The notes: a model not told the origin generated them from the letters alone. A DNA stretch of 64,000 nt from Candidatus Poribacteria bacterium (GCA_022828145.1 JAJEJA010000015.1:1-64000), one strand, 5' to 3'. Positions 24,356 through 33,367 are shown, counted from the first letter of the stretch. Translations and numbers: made by a program.

Positions 24356-25943
24356 AGTTATCGGAATTGATTTTGGCACAACATTTTCTGTTATCGCGCA
24401 CGTCAATGAGCACGGTCAACCTGAGATTATCCCCAATTTAGAAAGTGAACGCATCACCCCATCGGTCATCCTGTTTGAGGACAACCTTGTGACAGTCGGT
24501 AAAATTGCCAAGCAGAGTGCAAGGGCGGTTCCTGAACAAATTGTAGAATTTGTCAAACGTGAGATGGGTAAATCTAAAGCAGAGTTCTTTCGTGCATTCA
24601 ATCAAAAGGAGTATTCCCCTGAGGAACTCTCCGCCCTTGTCTTGAGGAAGCTCAAACAGGATGCTGAAACCTATCTGAATGAAGAGGTTACTGATGCGGT
24701 TATCACTGTGCCTGCTTATTTTCACGATGCTGAACGCGAAGCCACACGCAACGCAGGTAAAATCGCTGGACTCAATGTGCTACATGTCATGAATGAACCG
24801 ACTGCAGCAGCACTCGCTTACGGTATAGACCAGTTAGGTAGCAACCAGAATGTGTTCGTTTTTGACCTTGGTGGTGGAACATTTGATGGAACGATAATGC
24901 GGGTGTCAGACTCTGAAATACAGATGCTCGCAACGAACGGGGACCATAGACTCGGCGGTAAGGATTGGGACGATAAAATCATCACACACGTTGCTGAGAT
25001 GTTTGAAATTGAACACGGAGAAAATCCTTTAGAAGACCTACACACATATCAAGACCTGCAATTGGATGCGATCGGTGCAAAAGAATCTCTGTCATTGCGA
25101 CAGCGGGCGTTAATCGTTTGCGGCTATAATGGAAAGACAACTCGCGTGGAACTGGAGCGGGGGAAATTTGAGGAACTCACAACCGACCTCCTTGAAAGAT
25201 GTCGCACTTTATGTGAAGTTGTCCTATCGGAAGCGGAAATGACATGGGAAAACATTGACAAGATACTACTGGTCGGCGGTTCTACGCGTATGCCTATGGT
25301 GCAAAATATGATCGCTTCAATTAGTGGAAAGGAGATAAATCCTCATGAAGTCAATCCCGATGAGGTCGTCGCAATAGGCGCAGCAATTCAGGGAACACTC
25401 CGCCAAATATCCGAAGGCAACACCGAGACAGAAGATATGCCGGAAGCAGTCATTGAACGGTTCATTGGACCGGACGGTGCACCGAAGGTGACCGTCACGG
25501 ATGGGGCGACACATAACCTTGGACTCGTCGTCCTAAATGCACTACGCGAGTATATCATACACGTTATGATCCCAAAAATGACACCTGTTCCGTGCGAAAT
25601 ATCTGATAGATTCCTAACGGTAGACCATAATCAACCATCCGTACTGATTGAGGTTGTGCAAGGACTTGAACAGGACCAACCAAGAGACACAATTGAGTTT
25701 TTTGAGGAATACAAATTGGGTGAATGTACTTTGGAACTCCCACCCGGTCTGCCGCAAGGTTCTCCAATTGAGGTGAACTATAGCTACAACATAGACCAGA
25801 ACCTTGAGGTGACAGCAAAATCACTCAACGACGATTCGCCTACTGCTGTATACGATATTTTCTCAATTATCGACAGACCCACTCTCAATGAAGAAGAGGT
25901 TGCACAAGCGCAAACCGATCTACGAGACCTTGTCGTTGAATAG
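24348..25943 (+). CDS. Hsp70-like chaperone lacking the C-terminal lid
   Basis: 531-residue DnaK-type ATPase. The nucleotide domain is complete: phosphate-1 loop IGIDFGTTFSV at 5-15, VPAYFHDAEREATRNAG near 125, NEPTAAALAYG near 155, FDLGGGTFDG near 175, and adenosine motif LVGGSTRMPMV near 308. The beta substrate-binding part follows (about 385-500: SDRFLTVDHNQ, LELPPGLPQGSPIEVNYSYN), but the chain ends there, some 100 residues short of DnaK, so the helical lid is missing. Start ATG 24348 overlaps the sulfatase stop. Four genes coding for proteins with J-like domains follow in the same operon, suggesting a dedicated chaperone/co-chaperone set. General DnaK is expected elsewhere. Confidence 0.92.
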   Translation: MGKVIGIDFGTTFSVIAHVNEHGQPEIIPNLESERITPSVILFEDNLVTVGKIAKQSARAVPEQIVEFVKREMGKSKAEFFRAFNQKEYSPEELSALVLRKLKQDAETYLNEEVTDAVITVPAYFHDAEREATRNAGKIAGLNVLHVMNEPTAAALAYGIDQLGSNQNVFVFDLGGGTFDGTIMRVSDSEIQMLATNGDHRLGGKDWDDKIITHVAEMFEIEHGENPLEDLHTYQDLQLDAIGAKESLSLRQRALIVCGYNGKTTRVELERGKFEELTTDLLERCRTLCEVVLSEAEMTWENIDKILLVGGSTRMPMVQNMIASISGKEINPHEVNPDEVVAIGAAIQGTLRQISEGNTETEDMPEAVIERFIGPDGAPKVTVTDGATHNLGLVVLNALREYIIHVMIPKMTPVPCEISDRFLTVDHNQPSVLIEVVQGLEQDQPRDTIEFFEEYKLGECTLELPPGLPQGSPIEVNYSYNIDQNLEVTAKSLNDDSPTAVYDIFSIIDRPTLNEEEVAQAQTDLRDLVVE

Positions 25944-25993
25944 TGTATATTGGATTTATTTTCCAGTACTACTGCTGAAAAACGGGTAAACGG

Positions 25994-27334
25994 ATGTCAA
26001 AACGTGACGAATTCATTACTATTATCACAGCATTCAGAGCAGCGTCTGCAACTATTTCAGATGAACAACGCAAAGGTCTGCTACGTCAAGCAGTACACAA
26101 CTACGGACTCTCTGTTGAGGAAGCAACAGAAATCCTACAGTTTTTGGGATTAGTCGTTGGTAGAGAGATAGACTATTTTGATGTGTTAGGTATCTCAGTT
26201 GATGCAATACATGGCTTAGATGAAACCACAATCGTGGGGCGTGTTGAAACGGCACACAAGAAACTTTACCGAGAGTCTTTGAACGCTGGTGGACGACCAC
26301 GTCCAGACGGTCGAACTGAAAACGAATGGCGAACACTTCTAAACCAAGCAAGAGATACACTCATAGATGCAGAAAAACGAAACGCACATATCGCATCGCT
26401 GAAGGATGATATACCGCTTGATACTGAAACTTTTTCAAGAGAAGTATCAACAACACCAGAACAGACACCTTCGCTCCCAACGGACTCTATTTCTGATGAA
26501 GAACTCTCTCCTACAGAACCAACCCCGAACCTCCCTTTAGAAAAGGATGGTATGGTACTCATTCCTGCCGGCAATTTTCAGATGGGTAGTGAAGAGTTTA
26601 TAGCGTATAACAACGAAGATCCGATACATACTGTATATCTTGATGCCTTTTATATGGACAAATACCCGGTGACAAATGAAGAATATAAGGAATTTATTGA
26701 TGCAAATCCACAATGGCATAAACCTCAAAAGTGGTACGAGCGAAGTAGACCAAGTGAAGCTATTCTTAAACAATATCACGATGGGGATTACTTGCACGAT
26801 TGGAAGTGGGAAGATTATCCACCTGGAAAAGTAGACCATCCAGTAACTTGGGTTAGTTGGTATGCTGCCCTGGCATACTCACAGTGGAAAGGTAAGCGGT
26901 TGCCGACTGAAGCTGAATGGGAGAAAGCTGCACGTGGTGGATTAGTGGGGAAAAAGTATCCGTGGGGAAATACTTTAGATATGGAATTTCTTGATAAAGT
27001 TCTAAATCTCAATAAGACAACACCCGTTGGTTCATATCCAGCAAATGACTACGGATTGTATGATGTCATAGGGAATGTGTTTGAGTGGTGTCTTGATAGG
27101 TGGGATCAAGATTTCTATAAGAACTCACCACAGCAGAATCCTCTTTCAGGTGGCAATATTTCTGATTTAATCAACAATTATAAAAACATTAAGGAAACGC
27201 GTGTACTAAGAGGGGGTTCTTGGCCCAAAAATGAACGGGTTGCAGCTCGTTTTAGCTGTTCTCCTCAGTATACATCCTACAACATCGGGTTTCGCTGTGT
27301 TAAACCTGTTTCAATAGACGATTATGAGAAGTAG
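25994..27334 (+). CDS. J-like + FGE-sulfatase-domain fusion, paralogue 1
   Basis: 446 residues in three parts. N-terminal helical repeat (1-55: ISDEQRKGLLRQAVHNYG, LSVEEATEIL). J-domain-like segment (about 58-133: YFDVLGIS ... AHKKLYRESL ... LLNQARDTLIDAEKR), which keeps the helix pattern and final alignment of DnaJ but has no His-Pro-Asp. A Ser/Thr/Pro/Glu-rich linker leads to a C-type-lectin-fold FGE-sulfatase domain (from MVLIPAGNFQMGS near 180 to IGFRCVKP near 435, with KRLPTEAEWEKAARGG). The cysteine pair that binds copper in true formylglycine generators is not visible. First of four tandem paralogues, 50 bp after the Hsp70 gene. Function unknown. Confidence 0.88.
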   Translation: MSKRDEFITIITAFRAASATISDEQRKGLLRQAVHNYGLSVEEATEILQFLGLVVGREIDYFDVLGISVDAIHGLDETTIVGRVETAHKKLYRESLNAGGRPRPDGRTENEWRTLLNQARDTLIDAEKRNAHIASLKDDIPLDTETFSREVSTTPEQTPSLPTDSISDEELSPTEPTPNLPLEKDGMVLIPAGNFQMGSEEFIAYNNEDPIHTVYLDAFYMDKYPVTNEEYKEFIDANPQWHKPQKWYERSRPSEAILKQYHDGDYLHDWKWEDYPPGKVDHPVTWVSWYAALAYSQWKGKRLPTEAEWEKAARGGLVGKKYPWGNTLDMEFLDKVLNLNKTTPVGSYPANDYGLYDVIGNVFEWCLDRWDQDFYKNSPQQNPLSGGNISDLINNYKNIKETRVLRGGSWPKNERVAARFSCSPQYTSYNIGFRCVKPVSIDDYEK

Positions 27335-28670
27335 ATTATTGAATTCTAAACACCAGGACTTTTTAGCTTTCATCAATGCGTTTAAAGCAGTTTCACCAAC
27401 TATTTCTGAGGCGCAACGCAAAGGGCTCCTCCGAAGAGGTATAGAGGAACACGGTCTCTCTGTTGATGAAGCTGTTGAAATACTTGACACATCAGGGTTA
27501 GTCATCGGAGAACAGGTCAATTACTTAGAAGTGTTAGGTCTGTCAATCTCAGACATTGAAAATCAGAGTGAAGATGAAATAGCACATAAGATCAATGCGG
27601 CACACAAAGAACGTTATCGTACTTCGCTAAATGCTGGAGGTCGTCCGCGTGCTGATGGTAAAACAGAGGAACAGTGGCGAATACTCCTAAACCAAGCACA
27701 CGAAGTCTTGATTGATTCTAAGAGGAGAGATGAACATATTGCAATTCTTCAATACGAAGTCGCAGAACAGTATTCAGCTATTGACGAAACGTCTTCACAA
27801 GAATTAACTGACGATGACAAAACTATTCATGAAATATCAGATGTTGACAGGACATCGCTTCAGCAAACAACCCATCAGACTGTTCCGCTTGATATAGATG
27901 TACCTCAGGACATGGTTTACATTCCCGCAGGTGAATTCCTGATGGGAAGTGATGTAAAGGAAGCAAAGAAATCTGAGAAACCTGTGCATAATGTCTACAC
28001 AGATGCATTCTTTATGGACAGATACTTGGTAACAAATGCACAGTTCAAAGCGTTCATTGATGCTAACCCACAGTGGCGTAAACCGCAGCCGTCAACAGAT
28101 CATATAGATGAAAGATACCATGATGGGGCTTACTTGGAACATTGGCATCAAGATAATTATCCGAGAGGAAAAGATGAACATCCGGTCACAAAAGTGAGTT
28201 GGTATGCTGCTACAGCGTATGCACAGTGGATTGGTAAACGCTTGCCAACAGAAGCAGAGTGGGAGAAAGCCGCTCGGGGTGGGTTGGAAAGAATGAAATA
28301 TCCCTGGGGGAACGCAATTGATACGACAAAGGCTAACTATCTATTCCATAACGGCAGTACAACTCCAGTCGGTCAATATCCTCCAAATAGATATGGACTA
28401 TATGACATGTGTGGGAATGTTTGGGAATGGTGTCTTGATGCGTATCACGCGAGATTCTATGTAAAGTCACCATCACATAATCCATTTTCTGATAGTATTA
28501 GTATGGAAAACGTAATATATTATTTTAGAGAAATCAATACACCTCGTGTATTACGGGGTGGTGCGTGGGGAGTTGAGCCTCAGCGTGTAAGGGTTGCATC
28601 TCGGCTAAAGGGGCAACCAGAATACACGATTCAGACCTTCGGTTTTCGTTGCGTAATGGATATTGATTAG
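27324..28670 (+). CDS. J-like + FGE-sulfatase-domain fusion, paralogue 2
   Basis: 448 residues with the same three parts: helical N-terminus (ISEAQRKGLLRRGIEEHG), J-like segment (YLEVLGLSISDIENQS to LIDSKRRDEHI) without His-Pro-Asp, and FGE-sulfatase domain (MVYIPAGEFLMGS to FGFRCVMDID). The first 160 residues are nearly identical to paralogue 3 at both protein and DNA level, while the second half is much more divergent. The ATG overlaps the stop region of paralogue 1 by 11 bp; no strong ribosome binding site is present, suggesting coupling. As in the others, the active-site cysteine pair of formylglycine generators is absent. Confidence 0.87.
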   Translation: MRSRLLNSKHQDFLAFINAFKAVSPTISEAQRKGLLRRGIEEHGLSVDEAVEILDTSGLVIGEQVNYLEVLGLSISDIENQSEDEIAHKINAAHKERYRTSLNAGGRPRADGKTEEQWRILLNQAHEVLIDSKRRDEHIAILQYEVAEQYSAIDETSSQELTDDDKTIHEISDVDRTSLQQTTHQTVPLDIDVPQDMVYIPAGEFLMGSDVKEAKKSEKPVHNVYTDAFFMDRYLVTNAQFKAFIDANPQWRKPQPSTDHIDERYHDGAYLEHWHQDNYPRGKDEHPVTKVSWYAATAYAQWIGKRLPTEAEWEKAARGGLERMKYPWGNAIDTTKANYLFHNGSTTPVGQYPPNRYGLYDMCGNVWEWCLDAYHARFYVKSPSHNPFSDSISMENVIYYFREINTPRVLRGGAWGVEPQRVRVASRLKGQPEYTIQTFGFRCVMDID

Positions 28671-28697
28671 CGCAGTACAGATTAGGATAAGACTGAT

Positions 28698-29957
28698 ATG
28701 AATAAACACGATACGTATAAAACCCTAATTCAGGAATTTAAAGCAGTATCTCCATCCATCACCGAGGCGCAACGCAAAGGGATCCTCCGAAGAGGTATAG
28801 AGGAACACGGTCTCTCTGTTGATGAAGCTGTTGAATTACTTGACACATCAGGGTTAGTCATCGGAGAACAGGTCAATTACTTTGAAGTGTTAGGTCTATC
28901 AATCTCAGACATTGAAAATCAGAGTGAGGATGAAATTAAGCATCACATCAATGCGGCACACAAAGAACGTTATCGTACTTCGCTAAGTGCTGGAGGTCGT
29001 CCGCGTGCTGATGGTAAAACAGAGGAACAGTGGCGAATGCTCCTCAATCAAGCACACGAAATCTTGCTTGATCCGAAGAGAAGAGAGGAACATATTGCAT
29101 TTCTTCAAAACGAAGTCGCAGAACAGTATTCCGATATTGAGAGGACATCGTTTCAACAAACAACACATCAGACTGTTTCACATGATGTGCCTGATGATAT
29201 GGTTTACATTCCTGCAGGTGAATTCCTGATGGGGAGTGATGAAAAGGAGGCAGATAACTCTGAAAAACCTGTGCATAGTGTCTACACAGATGCATTCTTT
29301 ATGGACAGATACTTGGTAACAAATGCACAATTCAAGGATTTCATTGATGCTAACCCAAAGTGGCAAGTTCCCAGGTGGTTAAGAAATACACTTTTTCTGA
29401 AATATTGTGATCAGGATTATTTGAAAGACTGGTATACAAGCAACTATCCAAACGGGAAAGCCAACCATCCGGTAAAATGGGTGAGTTGGTATGCAGCAAT
29501 GGCTTATGCACAATGGGTGGGTAAACGTCTACCAACAGAGGCGGAATGGGAGAAAGCTGCCCGCTGCGGCGTGTCAGGACAAAAATATCCATGGGGTAAT
29601 ACGATTCATGTGAGCAGCGCAAACTACGATAAACATGTAGGTGAAACAACACCTATAGATGCATATCCTCCAAACAAAAACGGTCTATACGATATGGTGG
29701 GGAACGTCGCTGAATGGTGCCTTGATGAATGGGATAGCGAATTCTATGTGTCTTCACAAAGTCGTAATCCTATTGCAGGTGGTAGTATAAGTGACATCAT
29801 AGAAAACCTGAGAAAAACAAGAAAGTCGCGGGTGATACGGGGTGGTTCATGGTACTCTTCAGCGTATGAAGTGAGCATGTCATCGAGAGACAGATTAGAA
29901 CCTTGGAAAACAGCCAGTACCACCGGATTCCGTTGTGTGAAACCTATTGAATCTTAA
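28698..29957 (+). CDS. J-like + FGE-sulfatase-domain fusion, paralogue 3
   Basis: 419 residues, the shortest of the set because of a shorter linker (about 150-165). N-terminal helical and J-like parts match paralogue 2 almost exactly (ITEAQRKGILRRGIEEHGLS, YFEVLGLSISDIENQS). The FGE-sulfatase domain runs from MVYIPAGEFLMGSDEKE to TTGFRCVKPIES, with KRLPTEAEWEKAARCGVSGQ and a variable final loop (SWYSSAYEVSMSSRDRLEPW). It begins 27 bp after paralogue 2. The near-identity of the N-terminal DNA implies recent duplication or gene conversion. No catalytic cysteine pair. Confidence 0.87.
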   Translation: MNKHDTYKTLIQEFKAVSPSITEAQRKGILRRGIEEHGLSVDEAVELLDTSGLVIGEQVNYFEVLGLSISDIENQSEDEIKHHINAAHKERYRTSLSAGGRPRADGKTEEQWRMLLNQAHEILLDPKRREEHIAFLQNEVAEQYSDIERTSFQQTTHQTVSHDVPDDMVYIPAGEFLMGSDEKEADNSEKPVHSVYTDAFFMDRYLVTNAQFKDFIDANPKWQVPRWLRNTLFLKYCDQDYLKDWYTSNYPNGKANHPVKWVSWYAAMAYAQWVGKRLPTEAEWEKAARCGVSGQKYPWGNTIHVSSANYDKHVGETTPIDAYPPNKNGLYDMVGNVAEWCLDEWDSEFYVSSQSRNPIAGGSISDIIENLRKTRKSRVIRGGSWYSSAYEVSMSSRDRLEPWKTASTTGFRCVKPIES

Positions 29958-30011
29958 CGCCTTATTTTGATATAATTTTATAATAAGTCGAATTTAAGAA
30001 GAGATTAAACT

Positions 30012-31403
30012 ATGCAAGATCGAGAATCATATATTGACTTCATCAATGCATTTACGACGGTCTCTCCAACGATTTCTGACGAACAACACAAAAGGCTTCT
30101 CAATAGAGCGGTGCAATATCACGGTCTTTCTATTGATGAAGCAGTTGAAATCCTCAATGCTGCGGGATTAAGAATTGGTGAAACGGAGAACTATTTTGAG
30201 ATACTGGGATTCTCCATAGAGGATTTTCAGAACCGTGATAAATTAGAAATTAAGGAACTTGTTGAAGCATCACACAATCAACTTTATCGTACTTCGCTAA
30301 ATGCCGGAGGTCGTCCGCGTGCTGATGGTAAAACAGAAGAACAGTGGCGAATGCTCCTCAATCAAGCAAGAGATACACTTATTGATCCACAGAAACGCGA
30401 AGCACATATTAACATGCTTGGAGATGCTGTATTACCTGTTACCGAACCTGTTCCCCATGAGGAGCTTTCCACCTCAAATCCAATAGATTCAGAACTTACC
30501 GATTTACCTTCTGAGGAGGAAGTTGCGGACCCAGAACCAACAGTTTCGCAACGCATAGAAAAAATCTCTGATGAACAGTTTCCTATACCAGAGTCTACCC
30601 TGCATCTTCCATCAGAACAGGACGGTATGGTACTGATTCCAGCAAGTGCTTTTGACATGGGCAGCAATGATATTGAGGCGAACAGTGATGAGAAACCTGT
30701 CCATACTGTCTACGTCGATTCATTTTATATGGATAAACATCCAGTGACAAATGCAGAATATAAAGCGTTTATTGATGTGAATCCACATTGGCGAAAACCG
30801 AATAAATGGTTTGAACGATACAATAATCAAACCGCTACTATTGATGATAGCCATCATGATGGGGACTATTTGAGACATTGGAAAGCGAATATATATCAAT
30901 ATGGGGATGCGGACCATCCAGTTACTTGGGTGAGTTGGTATGCTGCAATGGCTTATGCGCAATGGGTGGGTAAACGTCTACCGACAGAAGCAGAATGGGA
31001 AAAAGCTGCCCGCGGCGGGTTAACTGCTCAGAAATATCCTTGGGGACAATCAAGTGATATTAGCAGAGCCAACTACAACTTAATTGCAAATAAGACAACT
31101 GCTGTAAATACATATCCACCCAATGAATTCGGATTATATGATATGGTAGGAAATGTCAGAGAATGGTGTCTTGACAAATGGGACAAAGGATTCTATCAAA
31201 TATCTCCAAACATTAATCCGATCACAGATGGTACTATCAATGAAGTCATGGAACAATTTGAGAGCATACGCACATCCCGCGTCTTACGTGGTGGTTCTTG
31301 GGTAAGCATTCCTAAGAACGCTCGGATTGCATATCGATCGGGAAGTCTACCTTATTATACATGCATGAACATCGGATTCCGTTGTGTTAGATCTGCCGAA
31401 TAA
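30012..31403 (+). CDS. J-like + FGE-sulfatase-domain fusion, paralogue 4
   Basis: 463 residues. The N-terminal helical part (ISDEQHKRLLNRAVQYHG) differs from paralogues 2 and 3, but the core of the J-like segment (YRTSLNAGGRPRADGKTEEQ) is nearly identical to them at DNA level, a mosaic pattern. It has the longest acidic/Pro linker (about 140-200) and an FGE-sulfatase domain from MVLIPASAFDMGS to MNIGFRCVRSAE. Its last variable loop (SWVSIPKNARIAYRSGSLPY) has the spacing of lectin-fold variable regions diversified by retroelements. It ends the operon; the next gene has its own promoter. Confidence 0.87.
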   Translation: MQDRESYIDFINAFTTVSPTISDEQHKRLLNRAVQYHGLSIDEAVEILNAAGLRIGETENYFEILGFSIEDFQNRDKLEIKELVEASHNQLYRTSLNAGGRPRADGKTEEQWRMLLNQARDTLIDPQKREAHINMLGDAVLPVTEPVPHEELSTSNPIDSELTDLPSEEEVADPEPTVSQRIEKISDEQFPIPESTLHLPSEQDGMVLIPASAFDMGSNDIEANSDEKPVHTVYVDSFYMDKHPVTNAEYKAFIDVNPHWRKPNKWFERYNNQTATIDDSHHDGDYLRHWKANIYQYGDADHPVTWVSWYAAMAYAQWVGKRLPTEAEWEKAARGGLTAQKYPWGQSSDISRANYNLIANKTTAVNTYPPNEFGLYDMVGNVREWCLDKWDKGFYQISPNINPITDGTINEVMEQFESIRTSRVLRGGSWVSIPKNARIAYRSGSLPYYTCMNIGFRCVRSAE

Positions 31404-31472
31404 TGCCATTTTAAAACCTAAAAACGCACTCTAACGGATGGATAATGCAATCTAATCCATATCATATTGCAC

Positions 31473-31500
31473 TTGACAAAAGTCAGGAAATATCTATAAT
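31473..31500 (+). promoter_or_regulatory. Perfect consensus sigma-70 promoter before a Gfo/Idh/MocA gene
   Basis: TTGACA at 31473-31478, 16 nt, TATAAT at 31495-31500. The start would be near 31507, leaving a 5' leader of about 110 nt with a small ATAGAT/ATCTAT hairpin at 31505-31522 but no riboswitch I recognise. Confidence 0.75.
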
Positions 31501-31618
31501 AGAGATAGATTTCACCATCTATCAATCCTCAAAAATCTACGACATAGATGGCGAGAACGAAGTCGTTATAGGTTTATGTCTATAGCAAAATTTTGAACAA
31601 GACTAAGGAGCATAAAAA

Positions 31619-32872
31619 ATGGCAAAACGGATAAAGATCGGGTTGATCGGTTGCGGTATGATATCCGGTTCACACATCAACGGATATCTTGCACACCCAC
31701 AACATGCGGAAATCGTCGCTGTCTGCGATACAGTTGACGAAAACGCCAAGCGGAGAGCAGAACAGGTGCTTGCAGGTGCAGAAACACGTGCCGAAGAGGC
31801 GGCTGCCAACGCAAAGAAAACCGAAAACCCTGAATCACGTGAAAGTTTAAAAGAAAACGCAGCACGATGGTCTGAATATAAAGATAACGGTGTAAAAGTA
31901 TTCAACGACTTTAATGAGATGATAAAGACATGTGAATTAGATGCCGTTAGTCTTGCTACGCCACCCTTTGTCCATGAAGCACCAACACTCGCAGCTGCAA
32001 ACGCAGGAAAACATGTCTTCTGTGAAAAACCGATGGCACGCACAGCAACTGAAGCAAGAAATATGCGTGAAGCATGCGACAAAGCAGGCGTCAAACTGGC
32101 ATACCAGAGCGGCGGAACATGTCTAAATCCTACCAGCTACGCTATACGAGACTACGTTACATCCGGAAAAATCGGTGATGTCCACTACGGCAGGCTCACC
32201 AGTTACCGTCTACGCGGCAGACCTAATGTCGACATGTTCGGTTTCGGCAGATGGTTCCTGAATTCCGCCTACAGTGGCGGTGGTACGATATACGACACAG
32301 GTGTTTACGACATCAACCGTTCCATCTATCTACTCGGTTCACCTCAACCCGCAACGATTAGTGGGATCGCCTATCGTGGTATGCTCCCAGAATACACTGG
32401 AGATGAAATCAACGATGTTGAGGAATTCGCATCTGTTTTCGTCCGATTTACAAACGGTATGTCCTTTACTTATGAACACGGGTGGTCAAGTAACATGGCA
32501 GGACAGCCCCAAGGCATCTTCATTTTCGGTTCTAAAGGATCATTCAGTGGGGATAGACTCTTCCTTGAGAAAGGAAAATGGGAAACCGATGACCAAGGGA
32601 ATCGCAGACGTTATCAAGGGAATCTTGAAGAAACACCGTTAGAATTGCCTGATAGACATTTCCCCGACAAGTTCCGTGATTTTCTCAATGCCTGTAGCAG
32701 CGACGCACAACCTGTCAGCAATGGCGATGTTGGTCAGAAGGTCACAGAGATTATGAGTGGTGCCCTACTGTCAGCAAAACTGGGTCGTGAAATTAGCGTG
32801 GAAGAGCTTTATGAAATTGAAGCACTCCGGACCGAACCAACGCCAGGTTGGCCCATACCGTTGGGAATTTAA
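31619..32872 (+). CDS. Gfo/Idh/MocA family NAD(P)-dependent oxidoreductase
   Basis: 417-residue dehydrogenase. Rossmann motif GLIGCGMISGSH at 8-19; catalytic EKPMARTATEAR near 135; Asp/His of YDTGVYDINRSIYLLG near 225. A Lys/Glu/Ala-rich helical insert (about 42-85, VDENAKRRAEQVLAGAETRA and on) between strands of the nucleotide domain makes it longer than relatives in this window. Substrate probably a sugar or cyclitol. AAGGAG precedes the ATG, and a perfect sigma-70 promoter lies about 120 bp upstream, so it is a separate transcription unit from the FGE-sulfatase cluster. Confidence 0.92.
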   Translation: MAKRIKIGLIGCGMISGSHINGYLAHPQHAEIVAVCDTVDENAKRRAEQVLAGAETRAEEAAANAKKTENPESRESLKENAARWSEYKDNGVKVFNDFNEMIKTCELDAVSLATPPFVHEAPTLAAANAGKHVFCEKPMARTATEARNMREACDKAGVKLAYQSGGTCLNPTSYAIRDYVTSGKIGDVHYGRLTSYRLRGRPNVDMFGFGRWFLNSAYSGGGTIYDTGVYDINRSIYLLGSPQPATISGIAYRGMLPEYTGDEINDVEEFASVFVRFTNGMSFTYEHGWSSNMAGQPQGIFIFGSKGSFSGDRLFLEKGKWETDDQGNRRRYQGNLEETPLELPDRHFPDKFRDFLNACSSDAQPVSNGDVGQKVTEIMSGALLSAKLGREISVEELYEIEALRTEPTPGWPIPLGI

Positions 32873-32916
32873 CTGAAAGTTATTAAGTAAGGTTGCGTAG
32901 ATATTAAATCCCAGTT

Positions 32917-32984
32917 CGGTAGGTTCGGTTTCCTAATCAAGGCAGAATACCACACGCGTATTCTGCCTTATGCGTCAATTTAGC
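32917..32984. repeat. Partial copy of the GGTAGGTTCGGTTTCC element
   Basis: Matches the left arm and adjacent middle (AGAATACC, ACGCGTATTCTG) of the element at 17658-17793, but has no matching right arm. It begins the repeat-filled, gene-free stretch 32873-33496. Confidence 0.55.
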
Positions 32985-33065
32985 GATTCCCAAGACTATG
33001 ACTGTAGCACATTCATCCTTGATTGTGCTTCTTTGAGCATCATTCTGTTAGATTATGCCTCTTTT

Positions 33066-33217
33066 GTAGCACATTCTGTTAGATTGTGCCTCTTTTTGTA
33101 GCACATTCTGTTAGATTGTGCCTCTTTTGTAGCACATTCTGTTAGATTATGCCTCTTTTGTAGCACATTCTGTTAGATTGTGCCTCTTTTGTAGCACATT
33201 CTGTTAGATTGTGCCTC
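33066..33217. repeat. Five tandem 31-bp GTAGCAC hairpin repeats
   Basis: Units start at 33066, 33098, 33129, 33160 and 33191, each GTAGCACATTCTGTTAGATT followed by (G/A)TGCCTCTTTT. Each unit can pair GCACA with TGTGC. Degenerate copies precede at 33004-33060. Same family as 17467-17632. No gene is visible from 32873 to 33496. Confidence 0.85.
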
Positions 33218-33367
33218 TATCTACAACATTCATCATTCATTGCCATTCTCTGTCCAACATACATATTGGTAGTGCTACAGTCATGGTCTTTGGAATCGCT
33301 TGGTGCTGAAGAAACCTGAGATAGCGTTCTTTCCTTTTCCTAATCGCACCATAGGCAACATTTTAGG

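Noticed and set aside
25994..31403. A complete diversity-generating retroelement in this window
   Set aside because: No reverse transcriptase, accessory gene or template repeat was found; only the possible target genes are present.
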